A DNA stretch of 64,000 nucleotides from Xanthomonas sacchari (GTDB lineage: Bacteria > Pseudomonadota > Gammaproteobacteria > Xanthomonadales > Xanthomonadaceae), in contig NZ_CP132343.1 of assembly GCF_040529065.1 (NCBI RefSeq), positions 930,001 to 994,000 on the forward strand. Reading direction: 5' to 3'. Each line of letters begins with the position of its first letter. Within the stretch, counting starts at the first letter, position 1. The position numbers and the translations under genes were made by a program. Under the pieces are notes generated by a model. That model ran no database searches and had not been told where the DNA came from. It saw only the letters and a program-made list of their open reading frames with translations. Below are positions 8,054-17,010 of the stretch, in pieces.

Positions 8054-9637
8054 ATGCGCATGTCCGTGTCACGTCGCATCGCCCTTGGCGCGATGTTGCT
8101 GGTGTTCTCCGCCGCCGCGGCTGCGGCCGGCTTCACCAAGCAGTACCAGAGCATTTCCAGTTTCGATGGCACCAAGCTCGGCGCGCTCGTCCTGGTGCCG
8201 CAAGGGCAGGGGCCAGGGCCGTTCCCGCTGGTGGTGATGCCGGCCAGCTGGTCGCTGCCCAACCTGGAGTACGTGGGCCGCGCCAGCGAACTGGCCAACG
8301 ACGGCTACGTGGTGGTGAGCTACACCTCGCGCGGCTTCTGGGATTCGCAGGGGCTGATAGACATCGCCGGCGCACCGACGGTGGAGGACGTCAGCGCGGT
8401 GATCGACTGGGCGCTGGCCAACACCCCGGCCGATGCCAAGGCGATCGGCGTGTCGGGCATCTCCTACGGCGCCGGCACCAGCCTGCTCGCCGCCGCGCGC
8501 GACCCGCGGATCAAGGCGGTGGCCGCGCTCAGCGGCTGGGCCGACCTGCAGGCCTCGCTGTACGCCAACAGCACGGTCAGCCAGCAGGGCGTGGGTCTGC
8601 TGGTCGCCGCCGGGGTCGCCACCGGTCGGCCCGGTCCGGACCTGGCGCGGATCACCGCACACGTGGCGGTGGGCGACTACGACGGCGCGGTGCAGGGCTT
8701 CCTGCCCAAGGCGGCCGAACGCGGGGTGATCAACGAGGTACAGGCGCTCAACCGCAACGGCCCGGCGGTGCTGATGGCCAATGCGTTCAACGACGGTCTG
8801 TTCCCGCCGAACCAGTACATAGACCTGTACAACCGGTTGAGCGTGCCCAAGCACCTGATGTTCAGCCAGGGCGACCACGCCACCGCCGAACTGCCGGGCG
8901 CGCTGGGCCTGCCGAACCAGGTGTATACCGAGGCCACGCGCTGGTTCGACCGCTATCTGAAGGGCCGCGACAACGGCGTGGACCGCGAAGCGCCGGTGCA
9001 GCTGTCGACCGTCGGCGGCACCTGGCTCAGCTATGCCGACTGGAACAGCGTGCAGGCCGGCGCCACCCGCTACGGCCTGACCGGTCCCAGCGGCCTGTTG
9101 CTGCCGACCGGGTCGCTGACCGGCGGCAACAGCAGCGGCTGGAACTACCGCATCGCCACCGACGTGCCGACGCTGGCCGATTCCGGCGTGGTGATGGTCA
9201 GTGGTCTGTTGCAGGGCCTCGGCCAGCCGGTGACCACCTCGATTCCGCTGGTCAGCCGGGTGGGCGCCGCGGTGTGGAGCGGTCCGGTGTTGTCCAGCGA
9301 CAAGCGCTTGGCCGGCGCGCCGTCGTTGCGGCTGACGGTGACCCCGAGCCAATCCAACGTGTCGCTGTTCGCCTATCTCTACAGCATGGACAGCGCGGGG
9401 TCGGCGCAATTACTGAGCCATGTGCCGTACACCCTGCGCAATGCGACGCCCGGCACGCCGGTGACCCTCGACCTGGCGCTGCAGGCGGCCGCGGCCGAGA
9501 TCCAGGCTGGGCGTCGCCTGGTGCTGGTGGTGGATACCACCGATCCGCGCTACACCTCGGCCAGCCGCTTCGGCGGCACCGTGAGCTTCAGCTCGCCGGC
9601 GGCAACGCCGTCGTTCTTGAGTGTGCCGTTGCACTGA
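8054..9637 (+). CDS. Secreted alpha/beta hydrolase of the CocE/NonD (S15-like) family
   Basis: The 527-residue protein has a signal peptide (about residues 1-25, hydrophobic LGAMLLVFSAAAAAA). An alpha/beta-hydrolase domain follows, with nucleophile elbow GISYG (Ser137), a DGLFPPNQYIDLYN segment near residue 260 likely to hold the acid, and GDHATAELPG as the probable histidine. Residues from about 315 onward form a beta-rich C-terminal domain like that of X-Pro dipeptidyl-peptidase/cocaine esterase relatives. The substrate (peptide, ester or acyl) cannot be told. ATG at 8054 follows GGGAGG; a second Met two codons on is equally compatible with the signal peptide. The gene appears to be monocistronic and is followed by a repeat array. 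Confidence 0.85.
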   Translation: MRMSVSRRIALGAMLLVFSAAAAAAGFTKQYQSISSFDGTKLGALVLVPQGQGPGPFPLVVMPASWSLPNLEYVGRASELANDGYVVVSYTSRGFWDSQGLIDIAGAPTVEDVSAVIDWALANTPADAKAIGVSGISYGAGTSLLAAARDPRIKAVAALSGWADLQASLYANSTVSQQGVGLLVAAGVATGRPGPDLARITAHVAVGDYDGAVQGFLPKAAERGVINEVQALNRNGPAVLMANAFNDGLFPPNQYIDLYNRLSVPKHLMFSQGDHATAELPGALGLPNQVYTEATRWFDRYLKGRDNGVDREAPVQLSTVGGTWLSYADWNSVQAGATRYGLTGPSGLLLPTGSLTGGNSSGWNYRIATDVPTLADSGVVMVSGLLQGLGQPVTTSIPLVSRVGAAVWSGPVLSSDKRLAGAPSLRLTVTPSQSNVSLFAYLYSMDSAGSAQLLSHVPYTLRNATPGTPVTLDLALQAAAAEIQAGRRLVLVVDTTDPRYTSASRFGGTVSFSSPAATPSFLSVPLH

Positions 9638-9650
9638 GGCAGTTGGCGTT

Positions 9651-9983
9651 TCCCTTCTCCCTTTGGGAGAAGGTGCCCCGCAGGGGCGGATGAGGGTACG
9701 GGCGCAGCCTCGCATAGCCAGATCAGCGTGGCGCTTCGCTTTCCGGACCCTCACCCCAACCCCTCTCCCGGCGGGAGAGGGGCTTCGCTTCTCCCTTCTC
9801 CCCGCGGGAGAAGGTGCCCCGCAGGGGCGGATGAGGGTACGGGCGCAGCCTCGCATAGGCAGATCAGCGTGGCGCTTCGCTCGCCGGACCCTCACCCCAA
9901 CCCCTCTCCCGGTGGGAGAGGGGCTTCGCTGCTCCCTTCTCCCGTTGGGAGAAGGTGCACCGCAGGGGCGGATGAGGGTACGG
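9651..9983. repeat. Tandem repeat, 141-bp unit, about 2.4 copies
   Basis: Units start at 9651, 9792 and 9933 with TCCCTTCTCC and repeat with a strict 141-bp period; the third is truncated at about 9983. Each unit holds two small hairpins (CTTCTCC...GGGAGAAG and CCCCTCTCCC...GGGAGAGGGG), with GCAGGGGCGGATGAGGGTA between them. Units differ at a few positions. It directly follows the hydrolase gene and may end its transcript. Confidence 0.9.
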
Positions 9984-10034
9984 CACCACGCATCGCCAAA
10001 CAGCGCGCACGCCACTTCCCATTTCGCGCACGAA

Positions 10035-10099
10035 TTTACGCAGCTTTTATTCGAACCAGCGTGCGCTTTGCAACGAAGATATTCGGCGATTCCTATACT
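10035..10099 (+). promoter_or_regulatory. Candidate KdpE-type box and promoter of the porin gene
   Basis: TTTACGCAGCTTTTATTCG (10035-10053) matches 16 of 19 positions of a box before kdpF (12040-12058). A -10-like TATACT lies at 10094-10099, 40 bases after the box; before kdpF the spacing is 42 bases to GATAAT. No good -35 is visible, as expected for an activator-dependent promoter. Assignment to KdpE is inferred from position, not from a known consensus. Confidence 0.5.
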
Positions 10100-10492
10100 T
10101 TCCGCGCTGACGACAGGGGTGTTTGCGTGGAATCGATGGCTGCAATCTTGAGCGTGTCGCCGCCCGCAACGGTCGTGTATGGACGCGGCGTATCGCATCC
10201 GGCGACGGCGCAACACTCTGGTCTCCGTACCGGGCGACGCGACACGCCGCGCGCAGCGCGACGCCTCCATGGTTGCCGCAGCGCGTTGCAGCATCCGCCC
10301 CCACACAGTCGCGCGCGTTCGCTGCACGCGCATTGACCCGCTGACGCCGCCGCCGCGGCGCCGCATTCCAGCTCTCATCCCGCGATACGCCACCAGGCGC
10401 ATCGCCTGCGATAGCGCGTGCGCGTGACGCGTCGCGCTGTCGTTGTTTCCCTCCACCCGAAGAAGGACGGCTCCTCGCGAGCTGAGAATCCG
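10100..10492 (+). other. Long leader before the porin gene, no gene seen
   Basis: If transcription starts just after the TATACT at 10094, the porin mRNA has a leader of about 385 bases. The stretch contains no convincing reading frame on either strand and no riboswitch class I recognise. It is rich in CGC-type hairpins. The porin start at 10493 has only a weak purine stretch (GAGCTGAGAA) upstream. Confidence 0.4.
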
Positions 10493-12007
10493 ATGTCCAT
10501 GAAGCTCCACCCCCTGTTCCTGTCCCTGGCTGCGCTGTGCGCTGGCCCCGCCGCTGCCGCTGGTCTGGCGGCGCCGGTGTCCGATGCGCTGCCGGCAGCG
10601 GCGCAGGACGTCGCTGCGCCACCGCTGGCGCGCAGTGCCGATTGCGCCAATGGCTTCTTCTCGCGCCTGGCCTCGGCCTATCGCGAGGATGCGCAGCCGG
10701 CCGATCCCGATGGGCCGACGCCGGCGCGCCGCGGCCTGCCGGCGCCGTTCTCCTCGCCGCCGTTCCCGTCGGCCGAATGGCAGCTTGGCGCGGTCGACTA
10801 CCCGGTCGGGGTGCCCAACGAGAATGCGCAGTATCCGGTGGAGAAGGCGCTGGCCTGCACACGCGTGGGGCAGTGGATGCAGCGCAACCGCATCGAGCTG
10901 TACGGCTGGATCAATCCCTCGCTCAACGCCAGCACGTCCTCGCGCAGCAACTATCCGCTGTCCTACTCCACGCGGCCCAACCGCGGCGAGTTCAACCAGG
11001 CGCTGATCCGCCTGCAGCGCGTGCCGGACACGGTGCAGACCGATCATGTCGACTGGGGCTTCCACCTCGACGACCTGTACGGCTACGACTACCACTACAC
11101 CACGATGAAGGGCGTCACCAGCGACCAGCTGCTGCACCACCCGCAGCCCAACAGCGCGCTCAACGGCAAGATCTACGGCAACGATCCGATGATCGCGCAC
11201 GTGGACCTGTACCTGCCGTCGGTGGCGCAGGGCATGCTGGTCACGGTCGGTCGCTACCTCTCGCTGCCGGACATCGAGGCCCAGTTCTCGCCGAACAACT
11301 ACCTGCTGACCCATTCGATCCTGTACACGGTCGATGCCTATACCAACATGGGCATCCTCACCACCACCAAGCTCAACGACCAGTGGACGCTGCAGCTCGG
11401 CGTGCACGGCGGCGACGATTCGGCGATCTGGGACGCGACCAGCCGCCTGAGTGCGCAGGCCTGCCTGCGCTGGGTCTCCAGGAGCAACGACGACATGCTG
11501 TATCCGTGCGTGGAGTCGTACAACAACGCCGCGCAGACCTACAACAATCTGCAGGAGTTCGTGCTGACCTGGGGCCACCGCTTCTCGCCGAAGGTGCACA
11601 TGCTCACCGAGGCCTACCACATCTACGTGCGCGACCAGGCGCTGGCCACCGATCCGTCGCAGTCGCATGCGCCGACCGGGCGCCCCGGTTACGCGCTGGG
11701 CGAGGCGCCGGACTTCCCGCTGGGACGCAGCAGCGCCGATGCCATCGTCAACTACGTCAACATCCAGCTCGGCGCCTCGGACATGCTGGCGATCCGCAAC
11801 GAGTTCGTGAACGACCACGACGGCCAGCGCACCGGTTTCGCCACGCGTTACTCCAGCCACACCATCGGCCTGACCCACTGGGTGTCGCAGGATCTGGAGA
11901 TCCGCCCGGAGTTGCGCTACGAGCACGCCTACGATTTCCCCGCCTACGACGGCGGACATCGCAACCATCAGGCAACGGCGCTGATCGACGCGATCCTGCA
12001 TTACTGA
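10493..12007 (+). CDS. Outer membrane beta-barrel porin (OmpL-like family) linked to kdp
   Basis: The 504-residue protein has a signal peptide (MSMKLHPLFLSLAALCAGPA, cleavage near Ala-Ala-Ala at residues 17-21) and a Pro-rich linker to about residue 110. A beta-barrel follows with aromatic-rich strands such as RIELYGWINPSLNAS, WGFHLDDLYGYDYHY and LEIRPELRYEHAYDF. It resembles the putative porin family often called BBP2/OmpL-like. It lies 250 bp before kdpFABC on the same strand and shares an upstream box with kdpF. This suggests a role in letting K+ or a counter-ion cross the outer membrane under potassium limitation. That role is inferred from context. ATG at 10499 is an alternative start. 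Confidence 0.8.
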   Translation: MSMKLHPLFLSLAALCAGPAAAAGLAAPVSDALPAAAQDVAAPPLARSADCANGFFSRLASAYREDAQPADPDGPTPARRGLPAPFSSPPFPSAEWQLGAVDYPVGVPNENAQYPVEKALACTRVGQWMQRNRIELYGWINPSLNASTSSRSNYPLSYSTRPNRGEFNQALIRLQRVPDTVQTDHVDWGFHLDDLYGYDYHYTTMKGVTSDQLLHHPQPNSALNGKIYGNDPMIAHVDLYLPSVAQGMLVTVGRYLSLPDIEAQFSPNNYLLTHSILYTVDAYTNMGILTTTKLNDQWTLQLGVHGGDDSAIWDATSRLSAQACLRWVSRSNDDMLYPCVESYNNAAQTYNNLQEFVLTWGHRFSPKVHMLTEAYHIYVRDQALATDPSQSHAPTGRPGYALGEAPDFPLGRSSADAIVNYVNIQLGASDMLAIRNEFVNDHDGQRTGFATRYSSHTIGLTHWVSQDLEIRPELRYEHAYDFPAYDGGHRNHQATALIDAILHY

Positions 12008-12039
12008 GGACGGCACGCGCGCTGCCGGCGCCGCACGGT

Positions 12040-12106
12040 TTTACGCAGAATTTATGCGCGCCGCGCGGCTTCGCCACGGAGAGTTTATGGCGGCGGCTTC
12101 GATAAT
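12040..12106 (+). promoter_or_regulatory. Candidate KdpE-type box and promoter of kdpFABC
   Basis: TTTACGCAGAATTTATGCG (12040-12058) contains two TTTA(C/T)GC half sites 11 bp apart, the spacing expected for a response regulator dimer on one DNA face. GATAAT at 12101-12106 is a good -10 hexamer. The same arrangement occurs before the porin gene. It lies 199 bp before the kdpF start. KdpE as the binding factor is inferred from the operon. Confidence 0.55.
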
Positions 12107-12256
12107 GCCGGCCTGGGCCAGAAGGCCTGTCCGACCCGGTGTCCGTCGCTGTGTTGCGCTTCCCTTCTGCCGCCGTGCGCGTCGCGCGCGTCGGCCTTCC
12201 CATGCGATTGCGGCCTGCCATGCGGCGGGCCGTCCCCTTGTTTCGGAGTTGAGACC

Positions 12257-12349
12257 ATGAGCGGTTGGCTTTCGTTCGTTTGCGGCGTGGCGGTGATCGT
12301 CGCGGCCGGTTACCTGCTGTACGTGATCCTGCGCCCCGAAGATTTCTGA
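12257..12349 (+). CDS. kdpF: K+-transporting ATPase small subunit KdpF
   Basis: This 30-residue single-pass membrane peptide stabilises the KdpFABC complex. The sequence starts MSGWLSFVCGVAVIVAAGY and ends in LRPEDF, very close to the family pattern in which the chain ends near L-x-x-P-E-x-F. The hydrophobic stretch covers about residues 5-25. A GGAG motif (about 12245-12248) precedes the ATG. It ends 16 bp before kdpA. The start codon for kdpA lies just after a short spacer, so the genes form one operon. Confidence 0.93.
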   Translation: MSGWLSFVCGVAVIVAAGYLLYVILRPEDF

Positions 12350-12365
12350 GCCGAGTGCCACTTCC

Positions 12366-14201
12366 ATGATCGATACATTGCTTGTCTATGCGCTCGCGCT
12401 GCTGCTGGGTTGGCCGCTGGGCCTGTACCTGGCCAAGGTGATGCGCGGGGCGCCGATGCGCGGCGACGCGCTGTTCGGCTGGATCGAACGCCCGCTGTAC
12501 CGCCTGCTCGGCACCGACCCGGCGCGCGGCATGCACTGGCGCGCCTACGCCGGTGCGTTCCTGGCCAGCAACCTGGTGCTGGGCGTGCTGGTGTTCGCGC
12601 TGTTCGTGACCCAGGCCTGGCTGCCGTTCAATCCCGATGCGGTGCCGAACATGCGCTGGGACGTGGCCCTGCACACCATGATCTCGTTCCTGACCAACAC
12701 CGATCAGCAGCACTACTCCGGGCAGGCGCAGCTGTCGTACCTGTCGCAGGCGGTGGGCGTGGTCGGCCTGCAGTTCATCACTCCGATGATGGGCCTGGCG
12801 CTGGTGGCGGCAACGCTGCGCGGCCTGTTCGGTGGGCGAACGGTCGCACGCTCGGCCGATGCCCTATCGGCATCGGCCGCGACCGTGAGCGCCCGGCCAG
12901 GGATGACCGGGCCGGACGATCCGGAGCCGATGGCGTCGCGCCACGGACGGCTGCCTGCTGCGGCTAGCGTGGGATTGCAGCATCAGGCGATGCGCGAGGA
13001 CGACGTCGATCTCGGCAATTACTGGGCCGATGTGATCCGTCCGACGCTGCGCTTCCTGCTGCCGCTGTGCCTGCTGTGGACGCTGCTGCTGACCCAGCAG
13101 GGCGTGCCCTCGACGCTGGCCGCCGGTCCGGTCGCCACGCCGCTGGACGCCAGTGCCGGGCAGCAGACGCAGAAGATCCCGCTCGGCCCGGTCGCGGCGA
13201 TGGTGGCGATCAAGCAGCTCGGCACCAATGGCGGCGGCTGGTACGGCCCCAACAGCGCGATGGCGCTGGAGAATCCCACGCCGTTCTCCAACCTGCTCGA
13301 GATGCTGGGCATCGTGCTGATCCCGGTGGCGGTGGCGTTCATGGTCGGCCCGTTCACCGGGCGCCGCAAGTTCACCGCGCTGGTGTTCGGCAGCATGCTG
13401 GTGATGTCGCTGGCGTCCACCGCGCTGTCGATGTGGGCCGAAGGCAATGCCGCCAGCACCGCCAGCGCCGCACTGATGGAAGGCAAGGAAGTGCGCCTGG
13501 GCGTGGATAGCTCGGCGGCGTGGTCGTCGCTGACCACGCAGACCTCCAACGGCTCGGTCAACGCCATGCACGATTCGCTGGCGCCGCTGACCGGCGGCGT
13601 GGCGATGGTCAACATGCTGATCAACGCGATCTGGGGCGGCATCGGCTGCGGCCTGCAGCAGTTCCTGGTGTATCTGCTGCTGAGCGTGTTCCTGGCCGGC
13701 CTGATGACCGGGCGCACTCCGGAGTTGTTCGGGCGCAAGATCGAAGCACCGGAAGTGCGCCTGCTGGCGCTGCTGATCCTGTTGCAGCCGCTGGTGCTGC
13801 TCGGCTTCACCGCGGTGACCCTGGCGCTGCCGGCCTCGATGTCGGCGACCTCCAATCCCGGCTTCCACGGCATCAGCCAGGTGTTCTACGAGTACACCTC
13901 GGCGTTCGCCAACAACGGTTCCGGTTTCGAGGGGCTGGGCGACGGCATTCCGTGGTGGAACCTGAGCTGTGCCGCGGTGCTGCTGCTGGGCCGCTATCCG
14001 GCGCTGATCGTGCCGCTGATCGTGGCCGCGCAACTGGCGCGCAAGCGGGTGGCGCCGGAAACCGGCGGCAGCCTGCAGGTGGAAACCCCGACCTTCGCGC
14101 TGACCCTGATCGCGGTCATCGTGATCCTGACTGTTCTGCAATTCACGCCGGCCCTGGTGTTGGGACCGATCGCCGATCACCTGACCCTGGCCGCGCACTG
14201 A
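12366..14201 (+). CDS. kdpA: Potassium-transporting ATPase, K+-binding subunit KdpA
   Basis: KdpA is the channel-like subunit of the high-affinity K+ pump, related to Trk/Ktr transporters. The 611-residue protein shows the repeated selectivity-filter regions: [26 protein letters not shown] (filter 2), [13 protein letters not shown] and [13 protein letters not shown]. It is about 50 residues longer than E. coli KdpA (557). The excess is a hydrophilic stretch at about residues 157-215 ([15 protein letters not shown]... to [12 protein letters not shown]) in what should be a short cytoplasmic loop. The DNA of this insert has a strong palindrome (12841-12885). It is followed by kdpB after 10 bp. 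Confidence 0.95.
   Translation: MIDTLLVYALALLLGWPLGLYLAKVMRGAPMRGDALFGWIERPLYRLLGTDPARGMHWRAYAGAFLASNLVLGVLVFALFVTQAWLPFNPDAVPNMRWDVALHTMISFLTNTDQQHYSGQAQLSYLSQAVGVVGLQFITPMMGLALVAATLRGLFGGRTVARSADALSASAATVSARPGMTGPDDPEPMASRHGRLPAAASVGLQHQAMREDDVDLGNYWADVIRPTLRFLLPLCLLWTLLLTQQGVPSTLAAGPVATPLDASAGQQTQKIPLGPVAAMVAIKQLGTNGGGWYGPNSAMALENPTPFSNLLEMLGIVLIPVAVAFMVGPFTGRRKFTALVFGSMLVMSLASTALSMWAEGNAASTASAALMEGKEVRLGVDSSAAWSSLTTQTSNGSVNAMHDSLAPLTGGVAMVNMLINAIWGGIGCGLQQFLVYLLLSVFLAGLMTGRTPELFGRKIEAPEVRLLALLILLQPLVLLGFTAVTLALPASMSATSNPGFHGISQVFYEYTSAFANNGSGFEGLGDGIPWWNLSCAAVLLLGRYPALIVPLIVAAQLARKRVAPETGGSLQVETPTFALTLIAVIVILTVLQFTPALVLGPIADHLTLAAH
12841..12885. repeat. Palindrome inside the kdpA insertion
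   Basis: GGCCGATGCC (12854-12863) and GGCATCGGCC (12869-12878) form a perfect 10-bp stem with a 5-base loop. The outer CGGTCGC (12841-12847) and GCGACCG (12879-12885) extend it by 7 bp after a 6-base bulge. The palindrome lies exactly where KdpA has extra residues compared with the family, so it may be a small inserted element now read in frame. Confidence 0.7.
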
Positions 14202-14211
14202 GACGACGACG

Positions 14212-16281
14212 ATGAGCACCCCGCACCAATCTTCTTCCGTGGCCTCCGCACCGGCACGCCGGCCCGGGCTGTTCGACGCCGCCGCGCTGCGTGCGGCGCT
14301 GCGCGACAGCGTGCTGAAGCTGTCGCCGCGGCATCTGCTGGGCAGCCCGGTGATGGCCGTGGTCTTCGCCGGCACCCTGCTGTCGGCACTGATCACCGTG
14401 GCCGGCCAAGGCCCGGCCGGCTTCGGCTGGGCGGTGACCGCGATCCTGCTGGTCACCGTGTTGTTCGGCAACTTCGCCGAGGCGGTGGCCGAGGCGCGTG
14501 GCCGCGGCCAGGCCGCCTCGCTGCGGCGCGCACGCAAGGACCTGGTGGCGCGCCGGGTCGCCAGCGTGCGCCTGGACGGCGAGACCAGCGTGCCCGCCGC
14601 CGAACTGCGTCCGGGCGACCTGGTGGTGGTCTCGGCCGGCGAACTGATCCCCGCCGACGGCGAGATCGTGCACGGCCTGGCCACCATCAACGAGGCCGCG
14701 GTCACCGGCGAATCGGCACCGGTACTGCGCGAGGCCGGCACCGATCGCTCCGGCGTCATCGGCGGCACCAAGGTGCTGTCCGACGAGATCCTGGTGAAGG
14801 TCACCGCCGAGCCGGGCCACAGCTTCCTGGATCGCATGATCGCGCTGGTGGAAGGCGCCAACCGGCAGAAGACGCCGAACGAGATCGCGCTGACCATGCT
14901 GCTGGCGGCGATGACCCTGACCTTCCTGATCGTGGTCGCTTCGCTGCCGGCGATCGCCGCCTTCGTCGGCGTCAAGGTGGACCCGCTGCTGCTGATCGCG
15001 CTGCTGGTGTGCCTGATTCCGACCACCATCGGCGGCCTGCTGCCGGCGATCGGCATCGCCGGCATGAACCGTGCGCTGTCGGCCAACGTGCTGGCCAAGT
15101 CCGGCAAGGCGGTGGAAGTGGCCGGTGACGTCGATGTGCTGCTGCTGGACAAGACCGGCACCATCACCCACGGCGATCGTCAGGCCACCGCGTTCCATGC
15201 GGTCAGCGGCGTGGACGTGGCGCAGCTGCGCGAGGCGGCGATGCTGTCGTCGCTGGCCGACCCGACCCCGGAAGGCAAGTCGATCGTGCGCCTGGCGCGC
15301 GAACAGGGCCTGCCGCCGGCCGATCCGGCCGGCGCCGAGTTCATCGCCTTCACCGCGCAGACCCGCATGTCCGGTGTCGATCTGCCGGCCAACGGCATGC
15401 AGCCGCCGCGGGCGATCCGCAAGGGCGCCGCCGATGCGCTGATCCGCCACGTCACCGCGCTGGGCGGTCAGGTGCCGGCGGAACTGAAGAGCCGGGTCGA
15501 GCAGGTCGCGCGCAGCGGCGCCACGCCGCTGGTGGTGGCCGAGGGCCGACACGTGCTGGGCGTGGTCGAGCTGTCGGACGTGGTCAAGCACGGCGTGCGC
15601 GAGAAGTTCGCGCGGCTGCGTGCGATGGGCGTCAAGACGGTGATGATCACCGGCGACAACCCGCTGACCGCTGCGGCCATCGCCGCCGAGGCCGGCGTCG
15701 ACGACTACATCGCCGAGGCCACGCCGGAGGACAAGCTGGCGCGCATCCGCCAGGAGCAGGCCGGCGGACGCCTGGTGGCGATGGTCGGCGACGGCACCAA
15801 CGACGCGCCGGCGCTGGCCCAGGCCGACGTCGGCCTGGCGATGAACTCCGGCACCCAGGCGGCCAAGGAGGCCGGCAACATGGTCGATCTGGATTCGGAT
15901 CCGGCCAAGCTGCTGGCGGTGGTGGAAGTGGGCAAGCAGCAGCTGATCACCCGCGGCGCGCTGACCACCTTCTCGCTGGCCAACGATGTGTCCAAGTACT
16001 TCGCGATCCTGCCGGCGCTGTTCGCCGCCTCGATCCCGCAGATGGCCGCGCTGAACGTGATGCGCCTGTCCAGCCCGACCAACGCGGTACTGGCGGCGTT
16101 GATCTTCAACGCGCTGGTGATCCCGGCGCTGATCCCGCTGGCGCTGCGCGGCGTGCGCTTCACCCCGTCCTCGGCGACTTCGCTGCTGCGCCGGAACATG
16201 CTGATCTACGGCGTGGGCGGCGTGCTGCTGCCGTTCGTCGGGATCAAGGCCATCGACCTGCTGCTGGTGGCGCTGGGCTGA
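14212..16281 (+). CDS. kdpB: Potassium-transporting P-type ATPase, catalytic subunit KdpB
   Basis: KdpB hydrolyses ATP and couples it to K+ uptake through KdpA. The 689-residue protein has the P-type ATPase landmarks in order: the actuator motif TGESAPV (about residue 166), the membrane motif [17 protein letters not shown], the phosphorylation site DKTGT with Asp313, the nucleotide-domain motif KGAADA, and [14 protein letters not shown], then [12 protein letters not shown]. Length is close to E. coli KdpB (682). The start overlaps no neighbour; it lies 10 bp after kdpA. Together with KdpA, KdpC and KdpF it forms the inner-membrane complex. Confidence 0.98.
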   Translation: MSTPHQSSSVASAPARRPGLFDAAALRAALRDSVLKLSPRHLLGSPVMAVVFAGTLLSALITVAGQGPAGFGWAVTAILLVTVLFGNFAEAVAEARGRGQAASLRRARKDLVARRVASVRLDGETSVPAAELRPGDLVVVSAGELIPADGEIVHGLATINEAAVTGESAPVLREAGTDRSGVIGGTKVLSDEILVKVTAEPGHSFLDRMIALVEGANRQKTPNEIALTMLLAAMTLTFLIVVASLPAIAAFVGVKVDPLLLIALLVCLIPTTIGGLLPAIGIAGMNRALSANVLAKSGKAVEVAGDVDVLLLDKTGTITHGDRQATAFHAVSGVDVAQLREAAMLSSLADPTPEGKSIVRLAREQGLPPADPAGAEFIAFTAQTRMSGVDLPANGMQPPRAIRKGAADALIRHVTALGGQVPAELKSRVEQVARSGATPLVVAEGRHVLGVVELSDVVKHGVREKFARLRAMGVKTVMITGDNPLTAAAIAAEAGVDDYIAEATPEDKLARIRQEQAGGRLVAMVGDGTNDAPALAQADVGLAMNSGTQAAKEAGNMVDLDSDPAKLLAVVEVGKQQLITRGALTTFSLANDVSKYFAILPALFAASIPQMAALNVMRLSSPTNAVLAALIFNALVIPALIPLALRGVRFTPSSATSLLRRNMLIYGVGGVLLPFVGIKAIDLLLVALG

Positions 16282-16320
16282 CCCCGGCGCCGATCTTTAC
16301 GCTCTTTCGGAATTGCCTCC

Positions 16321-16950
16321 ATGACCGTGTCCTCCGTTTCCCCCCGCGAACCGATGCGCTGGCGCGCGGTGCTGGTGCTGCCGCTGCTGGTGCTCGGTTC
16401 CGCAGCGCTGTACTCGTTGTTGGCCACCGTGCTGGCCGGCGCGCTGTTCCCCGAGCAGGCCAACGGCAGCCTGCGCACCAAGGACGGCCGCGTGGTCGGC
16501 TCGGCGCTGGTGGCGCAGCCGTTCGCCGCCGCCGGCTATTTCCAGCCGCGTCCGTCCGGCGCCAAGTACGACCCGATGTCTGCCGCCGGCAGCAACCAGG
16601 CGCGCAGCAACCCCGACCTGCGCAAGCGCCTGGATGACACCCGCCAGGTGGTGGCCGCACGCGAGGGCATCGACCCGGCGCAGGTGCCGGACGATCTGAT
16701 CACCCAGTCCGGCAGCGGCATGGACCCGGACATCAGCGTGGACGCGGCGCACATCCAAGTGGCGCGCGTGGCCGCCGCGCGCGGCCTGCCGCCGCAGACC
16801 GTCGCCGCCTTGGTCGCCGCCCAAACCCAGCCGCGCCAGTTCGGCGTGCTGGGGGAGCCGCGGGTGAACGTGCTGGCGCTGAATTTGGCCTTGGACGCGG
16901 CCGGGAATGGGGAAACGGGAATCGGGAATGGGAAGGAGCAAAAGCGGTAA
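16321..16950 (+). CDS. kdpC: Potassium-transporting ATPase subunit KdpC
   Basis: KdpC is a single-pass subunit that helps ATP binding by KdpB. The protein has one N-terminal membrane helix (about residues 15-40) and the motifs AQPFAAAGYFQPRPSGAKYDPMSAAGSN and SGSGMDPDISVDAAHIQVARVAAARGL. With 209 residues it is about 20 longer than E. coli KdpC. The last 14 (NGETGIGNGKEQKR) are read from the heptamer repeat that starts at 16903. The normal chain should end near LALNLALDAA. kdpD follows after 60 bp occupied by the same repeat. Confidence 0.95.
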   Translation: MTVSSVSPREPMRWRAVLVLPLLVLGSAALYSLLATVLAGALFPEQANGSLRTKDGRVVGSALVAQPFAAAGYFQPRPSGAKYDPMSAAGSNQARSNPDLRKRLDDTRQVVAAREGIDPAQVPDDLITQSGSGMDPDISVDAAHIQVARVAAARGLPPQTVAALVAAQTQPRQFGVLGEPRVNVLALNLALDAAGNGETGIGNGKEQKR

Positions 16951-17002
16951 GGCGCGCCGCGCTGTAGGCTTTGCGATTCCCCATTCCCAATTCCCCATTC
17001 CC
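16903..17002. repeat. Heptamer inverted repeat at the kdpC/kdpD border
   Basis: The GGGAATG/GGGAATC arm (16903-16933) lies within the kdpC reading frame and supplies its last residues. The complementary arm (about 16974-17002) ends 8 bases before the kdpD start. The stem could separate expression of the pump from that of the sensor, or replace a transcript end; no T-run is present. Confidence 0.8.
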
Positions 17003-17010
17003 AGCTCCAA

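Noticed and set aside
9651-9983. A repeat array that could be taken for CRISPR
   Set aside because: The unit is 141 bp and nearly identical along its length; there are no short repeats separated by unique spacers and no cas genes in the window.
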